Shown: positions 45,390 through 52,623 of the stretch, piece by piece
Layout of the letters: the number at the start of each line of letters is the position of its first letter
Position numbering within the stretch: the stretch's first letter is position 1
Source: Melittangium boletus DSM 14713
GTDB taxonomy: Bacteria; Myxococcota; Myxococcia; Myxococcales; Myxococcaceae
Direction of reading: 5' to 3'
Assembly (NCBI RefSeq): GCF_002305855.1
Contig: NZ_CP022163.1
Span: 434,292 to 498,291, forward strand
Length of the DNA stretch: 64,000 nucleotides
Position numbers and translations under genes: made by a program
The notes under the pieces: generated by a model
The model's input: the letters and a program-made list of their open reading frames with translations, nothing else
Told to the model about the DNA's origin: nothing
Database searches by the model: none

Positions 45390-45423
45390 CATCACCCCTG
45401 GTAGGCGAAGACACCAGGGGTGG
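45390..45423. terminator. Bidirectional terminator hairpin
   Basis: A perfect 10-base inverted repeat, CACCCCTGGT at 45392-45401 and ACCAGGGGTG at 45412-45421, with a 10-base loop. It lies between two convergent genes, 12 bases after the immunity stop and 14 bases before the lipoprotein stop. Confidence 0.7.
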
Positions 45424-45434
45424 CGGTCACACGG

Positions 45435-46544
45435 CTATCGGATGCTCCAGCTCACGGTCCCATTACAGGAAGAGCCCGTGAAGCATCCCGCGCGGATTTC
45501 ATAGGTGCCCCCATACCCCGGGGGAACGGTGTAGAAGAAATGCGCGCCGCCACGGCCACCGCAGGCGGTGTCATTGAACGCCACCCGTAAGGCGTAGAGG
45601 CCAGTGCCATTGTGGAGGGCCAATGCGGTGTTCCCGGAGAAGGCGGAACCGGCCACACCGCAAGAGCCCACGGTGAGGGTCTGGCCCCCCTGCAACTGCA
45701 CGGTCCGGTTGACCGTGCTCGAGGAGTACGTGCTGTAGGAATAGGAGTTGCCGCTCGGCGCCGGAGGGCTGGTGATGTTCCAGGCCACGGTGCCACTGCA
45801 ACTCTCGTTCGCATTGCAGCCCGCGCGCAGCACGTAGTGGCCTCCCGCGCCCGCCGGCACGGTGTACGCGAGATATGAGCCCGTACACACGCCGTTGTGG
45901 GCGGACACCACCTTGTTCCAGAGCGGATCGTAGAGGTTCAGCACGCTCTTGCCCGTGACGGACGAGCCAGGCACCCCGCAGGTGCCCAGGACGATGGACT
46001 GCCCCGCCGCCAGGGTGATGGTCCGATCGATGGAATTGGCGACCCCGTAAGCGGTCTTGGTCGCGCTGTAGGAGAAGGCGCCCCCGGTGGAAGGCTGCGG
46101 AGGGCTGTCGGCGAAGGTCCAGACCACGGTGCCACTGCAACTCCCCTCCGAGTAGCAGCCCGCGCGCACCTGGTAGTCACCACCGCCACCCGCGGGGACG
46201 GTATACGTGAGTCTCGACCCCATGCCACACTCGTCGTTGTTGAAGCTCACCTGCACCCCCGCTGGGTTGTACAGGCGCAGGTAGGTGTCACCCTTGTAGG
46301 AGGCACCATCCACGCCGCAGGTGCCCAGGGTCACGGTCTGCCCCGCGGCCAGGGTGAGGGTGTGGTCGACCGTGTACCGGGTCGCATTCGAGGTGACGCC
46401 CGCGCTGTAATCAAATTGGGTCTCCAGCGCGGCTCGAACCGTCCCCTCCCGAACCCCGGCGTCGTGGGGTGGGACCTCGCCTGAACCACAGGCCCCCGTA
46501 ACCACGGTGAGAACGGACAGCATTCCAATCCAACATGTCTTCAT
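45435..46544 (-). CDS. Secreted lipoprotein with three repeats
   Basis: 369 aa. The signal peptide ends in a lipobox (LTVVTGACGSG). Three repeats of about 105 residues follow, each with (L)xLAAGQTVTLGTCGV or a variant, then TYTVPAG, YxVRAGC and CSGTVxW. Cysteines are paired within each repeat, suggesting disulphides in an exported protein. The pattern resembles bacterial pre-peptidase C-terminal type beta domains. Function unknown; possibly surface-attached. It sits between toxin pair 1 and the tandem toxin pairs. Confidence 0.8.
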   Translation of the reverse strand: MKTCWIGMLSVLTVVTGACGSGEVPPHDAGVREGTVRAALETQFDYSAGVTSNATRYTVDHTLTLAAGQTVTLGTCGVDGASYKGDTYLRLYNPAGVQVSFNNDECGMGSRLTYTVPAGGGGDYQVRAGCYSEGSCSGTVVWTFADSPPQPSTGGAFSYSATKTAYGVANSIDRTITLAAGQSIVLGTCGVPGSSVTGKSVLNLYDPLWNKVVSAHNGVCTGSYLAYTVPAGAGGHYVLRAGCNANESCSGTVAWNITSPPAPSGNSYSYSTYSSSTVNRTVQLQGGQTLTVGSCGVAGSAFSGNTALALHNGTGLYALRVAFNDTACGGRGGAHFFYTVPPGYGGTYEIRAGCFTGSSCNGTVSWSIR

Positions 46545-46608
46545 GATGATGACTCCCCCTTGGGCCCATCGGCCGCGAATAGTTTACCAGGAATCATCGA
46601 ACACGTGC

Positions 46609-47532
46609 TCATAGGAGGCAGAAGCGGCGAAGCCAACGGCCCATGTTTTTTCTGTCGAAGATCGAGGTCAGACCAATCGTTTCCTCGGGCAAGTAAGGCG
46701 CGAGGAGACGGGCGAGAGCCCTGTATTGGGGGACGTCAAGACCCTCGCGGGTATCCATGGGATTGGGCCACTCCTCCAGGGTGAGGAGCAGACGCTCTCC
46801 CTCCAGGGGTTGGAAGGAGACCTCGGGGAAAGGAAGTTCGCGGCGCAGCGCCTCGATGCCTCCGAGTTGCCCGAGAAGGGGCTGCCCGAGGAATGTAAGC
46901 CAATAGGCACCTCGCGCGCCGGTGCCAATACACCGACTGGTTCCGTTGATGTCGTAGAGGTCCAACCCCCAGTAACGTTCGATGAGGGGAAGTAACTTCT
47001 CGCGCTGCGCATACCAACGCACGTCGGGAGAAACGAAGGCTAGACTGACGTAACCGGAGCTGAACGGGAGATCACGAGACAGTTCGATGGCCAGGGCTCG
47101 AACCTTTTCCGGGCCGTGCTCCAAGAGGTATTCCGTGGGCAGCGAGAAAGCAATGGCACTGGCTGCTTTCTCGTCATGGAAACGCAGGGGGTCGAGTTGG
47201 TAGCCAGCATATTCGAAGTTGTAGCCACCCACCTCCTGCTCGAATTGCCACAAACTGACGTGACAGGCCTGTCCCCAGGGCCTCTCCAGGATTCTCCAAT
47301 GGATATGCGCCCAGCCTTGTTCATCCAGCGGCCGCAACTCACTCTCCGGGTCTATATACCAGCCTGGAACTCCCGACGGGATGGCACGCAGATAGGTCTG
47401 GAGCGAGTTCCAAACCGCCTGATTGATCTCCGTATGCTTGCGCCGGATGAAGAAACACAGGACTAGACCATCGAGGACTTTGGGTCTTCCATTGTCCTCC
47501 CTCACTCGAATAACAGGATAGCGGACACTCAT
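46609..47532 (-). CDS. DUF3396-like immunity protein, pair 2
   Basis: 307 aa, cytosolic, ATG at 47532 overlapping the toxin stop (ATGA). Residues to about 105 differ strongly from the copy at 48413. From YNFEYAGYQLDPLRF the two are nearly identical (shared HDEKAASAIAFSLPTEYLL, GAYWLTFLGQPLLGQLGG). The N-terminal variability is what one expects if that half contacts the cognate toxin. DUF3396-type assignment is from memory; the role in immunity is inference from the paired layout. Confidence 0.82.
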   Translation of the reverse strand: MSVRYPVIRVREDNGRPKVLDGLVLCFFIRRKHTEINQAVWNSLQTYLRAIPSGVPGWYIDPESELRPLDEQGWAHIHWRILERPWGQACHVSLWQFEQEVGGYNFEYAGYQLDPLRFHDEKAASAIAFSLPTEYLLEHGPEKVRALAIELSRDLPFSSGYVSLAFVSPDVRWYAQREKLLPLIERYWGLDLYDINGTSRCIGTGARGAYWLTFLGQPLLGQLGGIEALRRELPFPEVSFQPLEGERLLLTLEEWPNPMDTREGLDVPQYRALARLLAPYLPEETIGLTSIFDRKNMGRWLRRFCLL

Positions 47533-48359
47533 CGAAAAATCCCCCGCGGGGACATCAGCACAGCTTCTCCACCCAGCGCTTCCTTATAGACTATCTTTTG
47601 ATTTGAACCAGAATAGGCGCTCTTGTCGCCGTAATTCGTCCATATAGGCTCTCGACCTTCGGGACAGGGAAACTTGAGGTCCAGAATCAGTATCGCCCGG
47701 AGAAGATCACGGTCCGCATGGAGGACGACATCGGGTTTGATGGTGCCCCACAACTTGTCGCCACAATCCTCGTCGAAAAAGCGCTGTTCGTCCGCCCGGC
47801 TGATCGTCTCGATGACATTGGCATGAGAGTAGAAACGGTACCGCTGCTCAATGCTGACAGGAGCAGGCCAGAGCTCACGCAGGATGTCTTGCATGCAGGC
47901 GAGGGCTCGTGCGTGTTTCAGGTTGCCCAATTCCATGGCCTGGGTGATGGGTCTTCCACACCTATCCACAGCAACCACTCGATGACAGTCGGAGGAATCC
48001 GGGCTTCTGTTCCCAAATCGCTCGAAGTTGATTTCACGCTCCGCGCGTTGGACACATTCCAGGAGGAATGCCTCCACCCGGCTGAGTTCATCCTCATCGT
48101 GCTGGAACAGGGCGAGCAAGGCGGGCGCCAGACGGGCGAGCTGGGAGGCAGCGGCCTTGACGGCGGACGACGTGGCAACGCCTCTCGCTCCCGTTACGGA
48201 GGCGGCATGGCGCATGCGGCCCGCCGTCTCCGAGTCCAAGCGCAGGGACCCACCGGCATAGCCAGAGCGACGCGGGTGGGCCGCACAGGAGACGAGCAGG
48301 GCACAGGCCAACAGCAAAGGGGTGAATCGGAAACTGTCGCGGCGCGGAGGGAGCGGCAT
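47529..48359 (-). CDS. Lipoprotein with PD-(D/E)xK-type nuclease signature, toxin candidate 2
   Basis: 276 aa. The lipobox LVSC gives a lipid-modified Cys25 (LLLACALLVSCAAHP). After a helical segment come SSDCHRVVAVDRCGRP, AMELGNLKHARALAC, and the nuclease signature KPDVVLHAD (D210) then LDLKFPCP (D227, K229). The D-x-K form is within the PD-(D/E)xK range. It is coupled to the immunity gene by ATGA. By my count it differs from copy 3 at three of the first 117 residues but at 31 of the remaining 159. No secretion partner is nearby; transfer as an outer-membrane lipoprotein is a hypothesis. Confidence 0.82.
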   Translation of the reverse strand: MPLPPRRDSFRFTPLLLACALLVSCAAHPRRSGYAGGSLRLDSETAGRMRHAASVTGARGVATSSAVKAAASQLARLAPALLALFQHDEDELSRVEAFLLECVQRAEREINFERFGNRSPDSSDCHRVVAVDRCGRPITQAMELGNLKHARALACMQDILRELWPAPVSIEQRYRFYSHANVIETISRADEQRFFDEDCGDKLWGTIKPDVVLHADRDLLRAILILDLKFPCPEGREPIWTNYGDKSAYSGSNQKIVYKEALGGEAVLMSPRGIFR

Positions 48360-48412
48360 GGGGTTCTCTGGTGAATATCAGCATCCACACCGTGGAACTC
48401 GCTGACACGTGC

Positions 48413-49333
48413 TCACAGGCAGAAGCGGCGAAGCCAACGGCCCATGTTCTTCCTGTCGAAGATCGAGGTCAGACCAATCGTTTCCTCGGGCAAGTAGGGC
48501 TCGAGGAGACGGGCGAGAGCCCTGTATTGGGGAACGTCAAGACCCTCGCGGGTATCCATGGGACTGGGCCACTCCTCCAGGGTGAGGAGCAGACGCTCTC
48601 CCTCCAGGGGTTGGAAGGAGACCTCGGGGAAAGGGAGTTCGCGACGTAGCGCCTCGATGCCTCCGAGCTGCCCGAGAAGGGGCTGCCCGAGGAAGGTGAG
48701 CCAATAGGCACCTCGCGCGCCGGTGCCAATACACCGACTGGTTCTGCCGATGAGGTAGAGGTCCAACCCCCAGTAACGTTCGATGAGGGGGAGCATCTTC
48801 TCGCGCCGCGCATACCAGCTCCCGCTGAACGAAACGAAGGCCAGACTGGCGTAACCGGAGCTGAACGGGAGCTCACGAGACAGTTCGAGGGCCAGGGCTC
48901 GAACCTTTTCCGGGCCGTGCTCCAAGAGGTATTCCGTGGGCAGCGAGAAAGCAATGGCACTGGCTGCTTTCTCATCATGGAAACGCAGAGGGTCGAGTTG
49001 GTAGCCAGCATATTCGAAGTTGTAGCCACTCGCCGCGACCTCGAACTGACACAGCTCGACGTGACAGGCCAGCGCCCGGGTTCTCTCCAGGATTTGCCAA
49101 TGGACATGCGCCCAACCTTTCTCATCCAGTGGCTGCATCTCCCCATCTGGGTCCACATACCATTCGAGCGCTCCGGCGGGGATGGCATTCAAATAGGTCC
49201 GTAAAGAACGCCAGACCGCGTCCTTGATCTCCGAGTGCTTGCGCCGGATGAAGAAACACAGGAGGAGACCATCGAGGACGCGGAGATGCCCATCGTCCGA
49301 CCGCACTCGTATGACAGGGTAACGGATGTTCAT
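48413..49333 (-). CDS. DUF3396-like immunity protein, pair 3
   Basis: 306 aa, ATG at 49333 overlapping the toxin stop by ATGA. The N-terminal part (MNIRYPVIRVRSDDGHLRVL) carries most of the differences to the copy at 46609, while the C-terminal two thirds are nearly identical to it. No signal peptide. If the pairing logic holds, it protects against the toxin encoded immediately upstream and not necessarily against the other copy. Confidence 0.82.
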   Translation of the reverse strand: MNIRYPVIRVRSDDGHLRVLDGLLLCFFIRRKHSEIKDAVWRSLRTYLNAIPAGALEWYVDPDGEMQPLDEKGWAHVHWQILERTRALACHVELCQFEVAASGYNFEYAGYQLDPLRFHDEKAASAIAFSLPTEYLLEHGPEKVRALALELSRELPFSSGYASLAFVSFSGSWYARREKMLPLIERYWGLDLYLIGRTSRCIGTGARGAYWLTFLGQPLLGQLGGIEALRRELPFPEVSFQPLEGERLLLTLEEWPSPMDTREGLDVPQYRALARLLEPYLPEETIGLTSIFDRKNMGRWLRRFCL

Positions 49334-50160
49334 TCGAAAATCCCCCGAGGAGACAGCAGCAAAGCCTCTCCGCCCAGCGCTTCCTTATAAATTTGGCTCT
49401 GATCGAATCCAGTGTAGGCGCTCTTGTCGCCGTATTTCGTCCACCTGGGCTCTCTATCTTCGGGACAGGGAAACTTGAGCTCCAGAACCAGTATCGCTCG
49501 AAGAAGATCGTAATCCGCGTGGAGAACGACGTCGGGCTTGATGGTGCCCCGCAACTCGCCAATACAATCCCCGTCCAGAAGGCGCTGCTCTTCCGCGCGA
49601 CTGATCGTCTCGATGACATTGGCATGAGAGTAGTAGCGGTACCGCTGCTCAATACTGACAGAAGCAGGCCAGAGTTCACGCAGGATGTCGTGCATGCAGG
49701 CGAGGGCTCGTGCGTGTTTCAAGTTGCCCAATTCCATGGCCTGGGAGACGGGTCTTCCACACCTGTCCACGCCCACCACTCGATGGCAGTCAGCGGAATT
49801 CGGGCTTCTGTTCCCAAAGCGCTCGAAGTTGATTTCACGCTCCGCGCGCTGGACACATTCCAGGAGGAATGTCTCCACCCGGCTGAGTTCATCCTCATCG
49901 TGCTGGAACAGGGCGAGCAAGGCGGGCGCCAGACGGGCGAGCTGGGAGGCAGCGGCCTTGACGGCGGACGACGTGGCAACGCCTCTCGCTCCCGTTACGG
50001 AGGCGGCATGGCGCATGCGGCCCGCCGTCTCCGAGTCCAAGCGCAGGGACCCACCGGAATAGCCGGAGCGACGCGGGTGGGCCGCGCAGGAGACGAGCAG
50101 GGAACAGGCCAACAGCAAAGGGGTGAATCGGAAACTGTCGCGGCGCGGAGGGAGCGGCAT
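49330..50160 (-). CDS. Lipoprotein with PD-(D/E)xK-type nuclease signature, toxin candidate 3
   Basis: 276 aa from ATG at 50160; the frame extends further upstream but the start is fixed by the copy at 48359 and the shared leader. Lipobox LVSC, Cys25. Nuclease signature KPDVVLHAD followed by LELKFPCP (E-x-K, versus D-x-K in copy 2). Differences to copy 2 cluster after residue 117, including the C-terminal YGDKSAYTGFDQSQIYK. Divergent from the APH-type kinase, with 79 bases between the starts. Confidence 0.82.
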   Translation of the reverse strand: MPLPPRRDSFRFTPLLLACSLLVSCAAHPRRSGYSGGSLRLDSETAGRMRHAASVTGARGVATSSAVKAAASQLARLAPALLALFQHDEDELSRVETFLLECVQRAEREINFERFGNRSPNSADCHRVVGVDRCGRPVSQAMELGNLKHARALACMHDILRELWPASVSIEQRYRYYSHANVIETISRAEEQRLLDGDCIGELRGTIKPDVVLHADYDLLRAILVLELKFPCPEDREPRWTKYGDKSAYTGFDQSQIYKEALGGEALLLSPRGIFE

Positions 50161-50239
50161 GGGGTTCTCTGGTGAATATATGTGGTGCAGCGGGAGCGAC
50201 ACGGCATCATCGAGGGAACGACGAGCGTTGGAGGAAAAC

Positions 50240-51280
50240 ATGCCCGGTGAATCCATCTACGCCTCCCTCCCCGCCTCCAAGCACGAGGCCGTGGCGGAGG
50301 CCATCCGGAAGACGTTCGGAAGCGAGGCGTCCGTGTCCCTGACGCCGCTGCACGGCGGCTACTCCGGCGCTCCCGTGCTCAAGCTCACCGTCGCGGGCCA
50401 ACCCCATGTGCTGCGCGTCATCCACGCGCCCTCGCCGCTCAACGATCCCAAGCGACACTTCGCCTGCATGACGACCGCCGCCGAGCAGGGCATCGCCCCA
50501 CCCGTGCTCTTCGCGGATGCCCAGACGGGCGTCTGCATCACCGGCTTCATCGACACCCAACCCCTCCGGCCCGCGCTCCAGGCGGACTCGAGCCAGGTGG
50601 CGCACTTCGGCGAGCTGCTGCGCCGCCTCCATACCGGGCCCGCGTTTCCCGTCTTCCTGGATGGGCTCCAGATGATTCAGGGCGGCGTGGGCACGCTGGT
50701 GGGCGCGAAATACCCCATCCCCGAGCTCGTCCAGACCTTCCTCACCCGCTTCGAGACGGTCCAGACGGCGCTGCGGCCCCACCTGACGCTGGCGCCGTGC
50801 CACAACGACCTCAACCCCAACAACCTGCTCTTCGATGGCACCCGGCTGTGGCTCGTCGACTGGGAGACGGCCTGCATGGGGGATCCCTACATGGACCTCA
50901 CCACGACGCTGCTCTGGTTCGGCTTCTCGCCCGAGCAGGAGGACACCCTGTTGCGCGCCTACTGGGGGGCGGCGCCCACGCCCTGGCAGCGCGCCAGGCT
51001 GGAGGTGACACGGCAGGTGTCGCGGTGCTTCTACGCCGTCGTCTTCCTGCTGGTCGCGCTCCAGAACGGCCAGCGGCCGCCCGCCACCCTTCCCTCTCGG
51101 GAACAACTGCCGTCCTGGCCCGAGGCACGCCGGGCCATGGGCACGAGCACGCTCGCGGACCACGGCCCGGACTTCCGTTTCAGGCTCAGCCTCGTGCTCG
51201 CCAAGGATTCGCTCGACGCGATGGAGCGGCCGGAGTTCGCCCAGGCGCTCCAGCTCCTGGAGACGGCCCGCGCGCCCTAG
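50240..51280 (+). CDS. APH/choline-kinase family phosphotransferase
   Basis: 346 aa from ATG at 50240 with GGAGGA four bases before it; this start also fits the family N-terminus. The catalytic loop is CHNDLNPNNLLFDG (HxDxxxxN), followed by LWLVDWETACMGDPYMDL (DxE/D metal motif). The N-lobe has HGGYSGAPVLKL and HVLRVI (ATP lysine is replaced by arginine-rich LRV). It may phosphorylate choline, ethanolamine, homoserine or an aminoglycoside-like substrate. No antibiotic-resistance role is implied. It ends by a 4-base convergent overlap with the GDPD gene. Confidence 0.88.
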   Translation: MPGESIYASLPASKHEAVAEAIRKTFGSEASVSLTPLHGGYSGAPVLKLTVAGQPHVLRVIHAPSPLNDPKRHFACMTTAAEQGIAPPVLFADAQTGVCITGFIDTQPLRPALQADSSQVAHFGELLRRLHTGPAFPVFLDGLQMIQGGVGTLVGAKYPIPELVQTFLTRFETVQTALRPHLTLAPCHNDLNPNNLLFDGTRLWLVDWETACMGDPYMDLTTTLLWFGFSPEQEDTLLRAYWGAAPTPWQRARLEVTRQVSRCFYAVVFLLVALQNGQRPPATLPSREQLPSWPEARRAMGTSTLADHGPDFRFRLSLVLAKDSLDAMERPEFAQALQLLETARAP

Positions 51281-52455
51281 CGCTTGTAGGTGTCCACGGC
51301 CTTGCGACCCACGGCGGGGTCATCCGTGAAGAAGCCGTCGATGCCCGCCTTGAGGTAGGCCTGGATCTCCTTCACCGCGCCCTCCTCGGCGCGCACGCTG
51401 TCCGCGCCCTCGACCTTCAGGGGCGCGGGCATGAAGCTGTTCTCCGGCCGGAAGGTGTAGGGGTGCACGAGCAGCTTCGCCGCGTGGGCGTTGCGCACGA
51501 GCGGGCTCGGCGGGAGGAACGCGCCGGAGCTGTCCACGTCGATGATGCTGCGCTTGTAGGGGCCCACGCCGTTCGCGTAGGTGGCGATCTCCTTCATGCC
51601 CTCCTCCGTCATCAGGTCGGCGTAGGTGCGCGCGTCGCCCGCCTTGACGAAGTCGTAGGGCTTCTTGTTCGCCTCCTCCATCAACTGCACCAGCTTCCAG
51701 TTGGGCTGCGAGGCGCCCAGCTTCGTGCGGAGTTCCTTCAGGTTCGCCACCTCGAAGGACTGGAGGTAGACGGTGGCGGTCGCCTTCGTGAAGTCATCCG
51801 CCTTCAGCGTCTCGATGAGCTTGTCCTCCAGCGGCAGCCCGATGGACTGGAAGTAGGTCGGGTGCTTGGTCTCCGGGTAGAGGGCGATGGTGCGGCCCGT
51901 GCTGGCCGACAGCTCCCTGGCCAGGGCGATCACCTCGGTGAGGGTGGGGATCTCGTACTGGTCGTCGAACTGCGTGTTGCCCGGGCGAATCGCGGGAATG
52001 CGCTCGCGCGCACGCAGCGTCTTGAGCTCCTCCAGGGTGAAGTCCTCGGTGAACCAGCCCTCGAGCGTCATGCCGTCGACGACCTTGGTCTTCTTGCGAT
52101 CCGCGAACTCGGGTTTGGCCGAGACGTTGGTCGTGTCGTTGATCAGGTTCTCGTGACGGGCCACGAGATGCCCGTCCTTCGTCGACACGAGATCCGGCTC
52201 GATGATGTCCGCCCCGTCCTCCACCGCCTTGCGGTAGCTCGCCAGCGTGTGCTCCGGACGCAGGGCACTGGCCCCCCGATGGCCCACCACGAGGATCTTC
52301 TCGGCGAGCGGGGGCGTGGTGTCGGGCGTGGTGGGCTCGGGAGTGCCCGCGGGCGGAGTCGTCCCCCCGCCACAGGCCACCAGGGTCAGGGAACAAACAG
52401 CGGCGAAGGACCACACGGAACGAAGCGAGGGGCGGTGAAAGGAAGGCATTGGCAC
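51277..52455 (-). CDS. Glycerophosphodiester phosphodiesterase-like lipoprotein
   Basis: 392 aa, start GTG at 52455, seven bases after AGGAG; ATG at 52461 or 52449 are alternatives. The signal peptide ends in LTLVACGGG (lipobox). The GDPD domain has VGHRGASALRPEHTLASY (catalytic HRG), IIEPDLVSTKDGHLVARHE (metal E/D and H), TEVIALAREL, YPETKHPTYF, and a C-terminal GIDGFFTDDPAVG. It releases glycerol-3-phosphate from phospholipid headgroups in the envelope. It stands alone between a kinase and the large CorA-tailed gene. Confidence 0.93.
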   Translation of the reverse strand: MPMPSFHRPSLRSVWSFAAVCSLTLVACGGGTTPPAGTPEPTTPDTTPPLAEKILVVGHRGASALRPEHTLASYRKAVEDGADIIEPDLVSTKDGHLVARHENLINDTTNVSAKPEFADRKKTKVVDGMTLEGWFTEDFTLEELKTLRARERIPAIRPGNTQFDDQYEIPTLTEVIALARELSASTGRTIALYPETKHPTYFQSIGLPLEDKLIETLKADDFTKATATVYLQSFEVANLKELRTKLGASQPNWKLVQLMEEANKKPYDFVKAGDARTYADLMTEEGMKEIATYANGVGPYKRSIIDVDSSGAFLPPSPLVRNAHAAKLLVHPYTFRPENSFMPAPLKVEGADSVRAEEGAVKEIQAYLKAGIDGFFTDDPAVGRKAVDTYKR

Positions 52456-52623
52456 GGGCATCTCCTGGTCCGAGGACACATGCGTCCTGAGCGGCCAGGG
52501 GAATAACACTCTCGGGTGACATCCAAGTGAAGACCCATTCCTTACGCAGTGCGTCTTCTCGCGGAGCCCGTCGGGGCGCGAGGCGTGAGGCCTCCCGCCC
52601 AGCAGACAGCCGAGTCCGACCCG

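Larger units (their letters stand above)
46601..48378 (-). repeat. Tandem duplication, copy A (toxin/immunity pair 2)
   Basis: Copy A spans from ACACGTGCTCA at 46601 to TGGTGAATAT ending at 48378. It holds the immunity gene at 46609 and the toxin gene at 47529. Copy B follows at 48405-50179, 26 bases apart. Sequence at both outer ends is nearly identical between copies, while the centre differs. Confidence 0.88.
48405..50179 (-). repeat. Tandem duplication, copy B (toxin/immunity pair 3)
   Basis: Copy B runs from ACACGTGCTCA at 48405 to GGTGAATAT ending at 50179, head-to-tail with copy A. The size difference of three bases equals one codon in the immunity gene. The two toxin genes are exactly equal in length (831 bases each). 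Confidence 0.88.

Noticed and set aside
50161..50239. Possible -10 TATATT upstream of toxin candidate 3
   Set aside because: No acceptable -35 element, and too close to the ATG for confidence.
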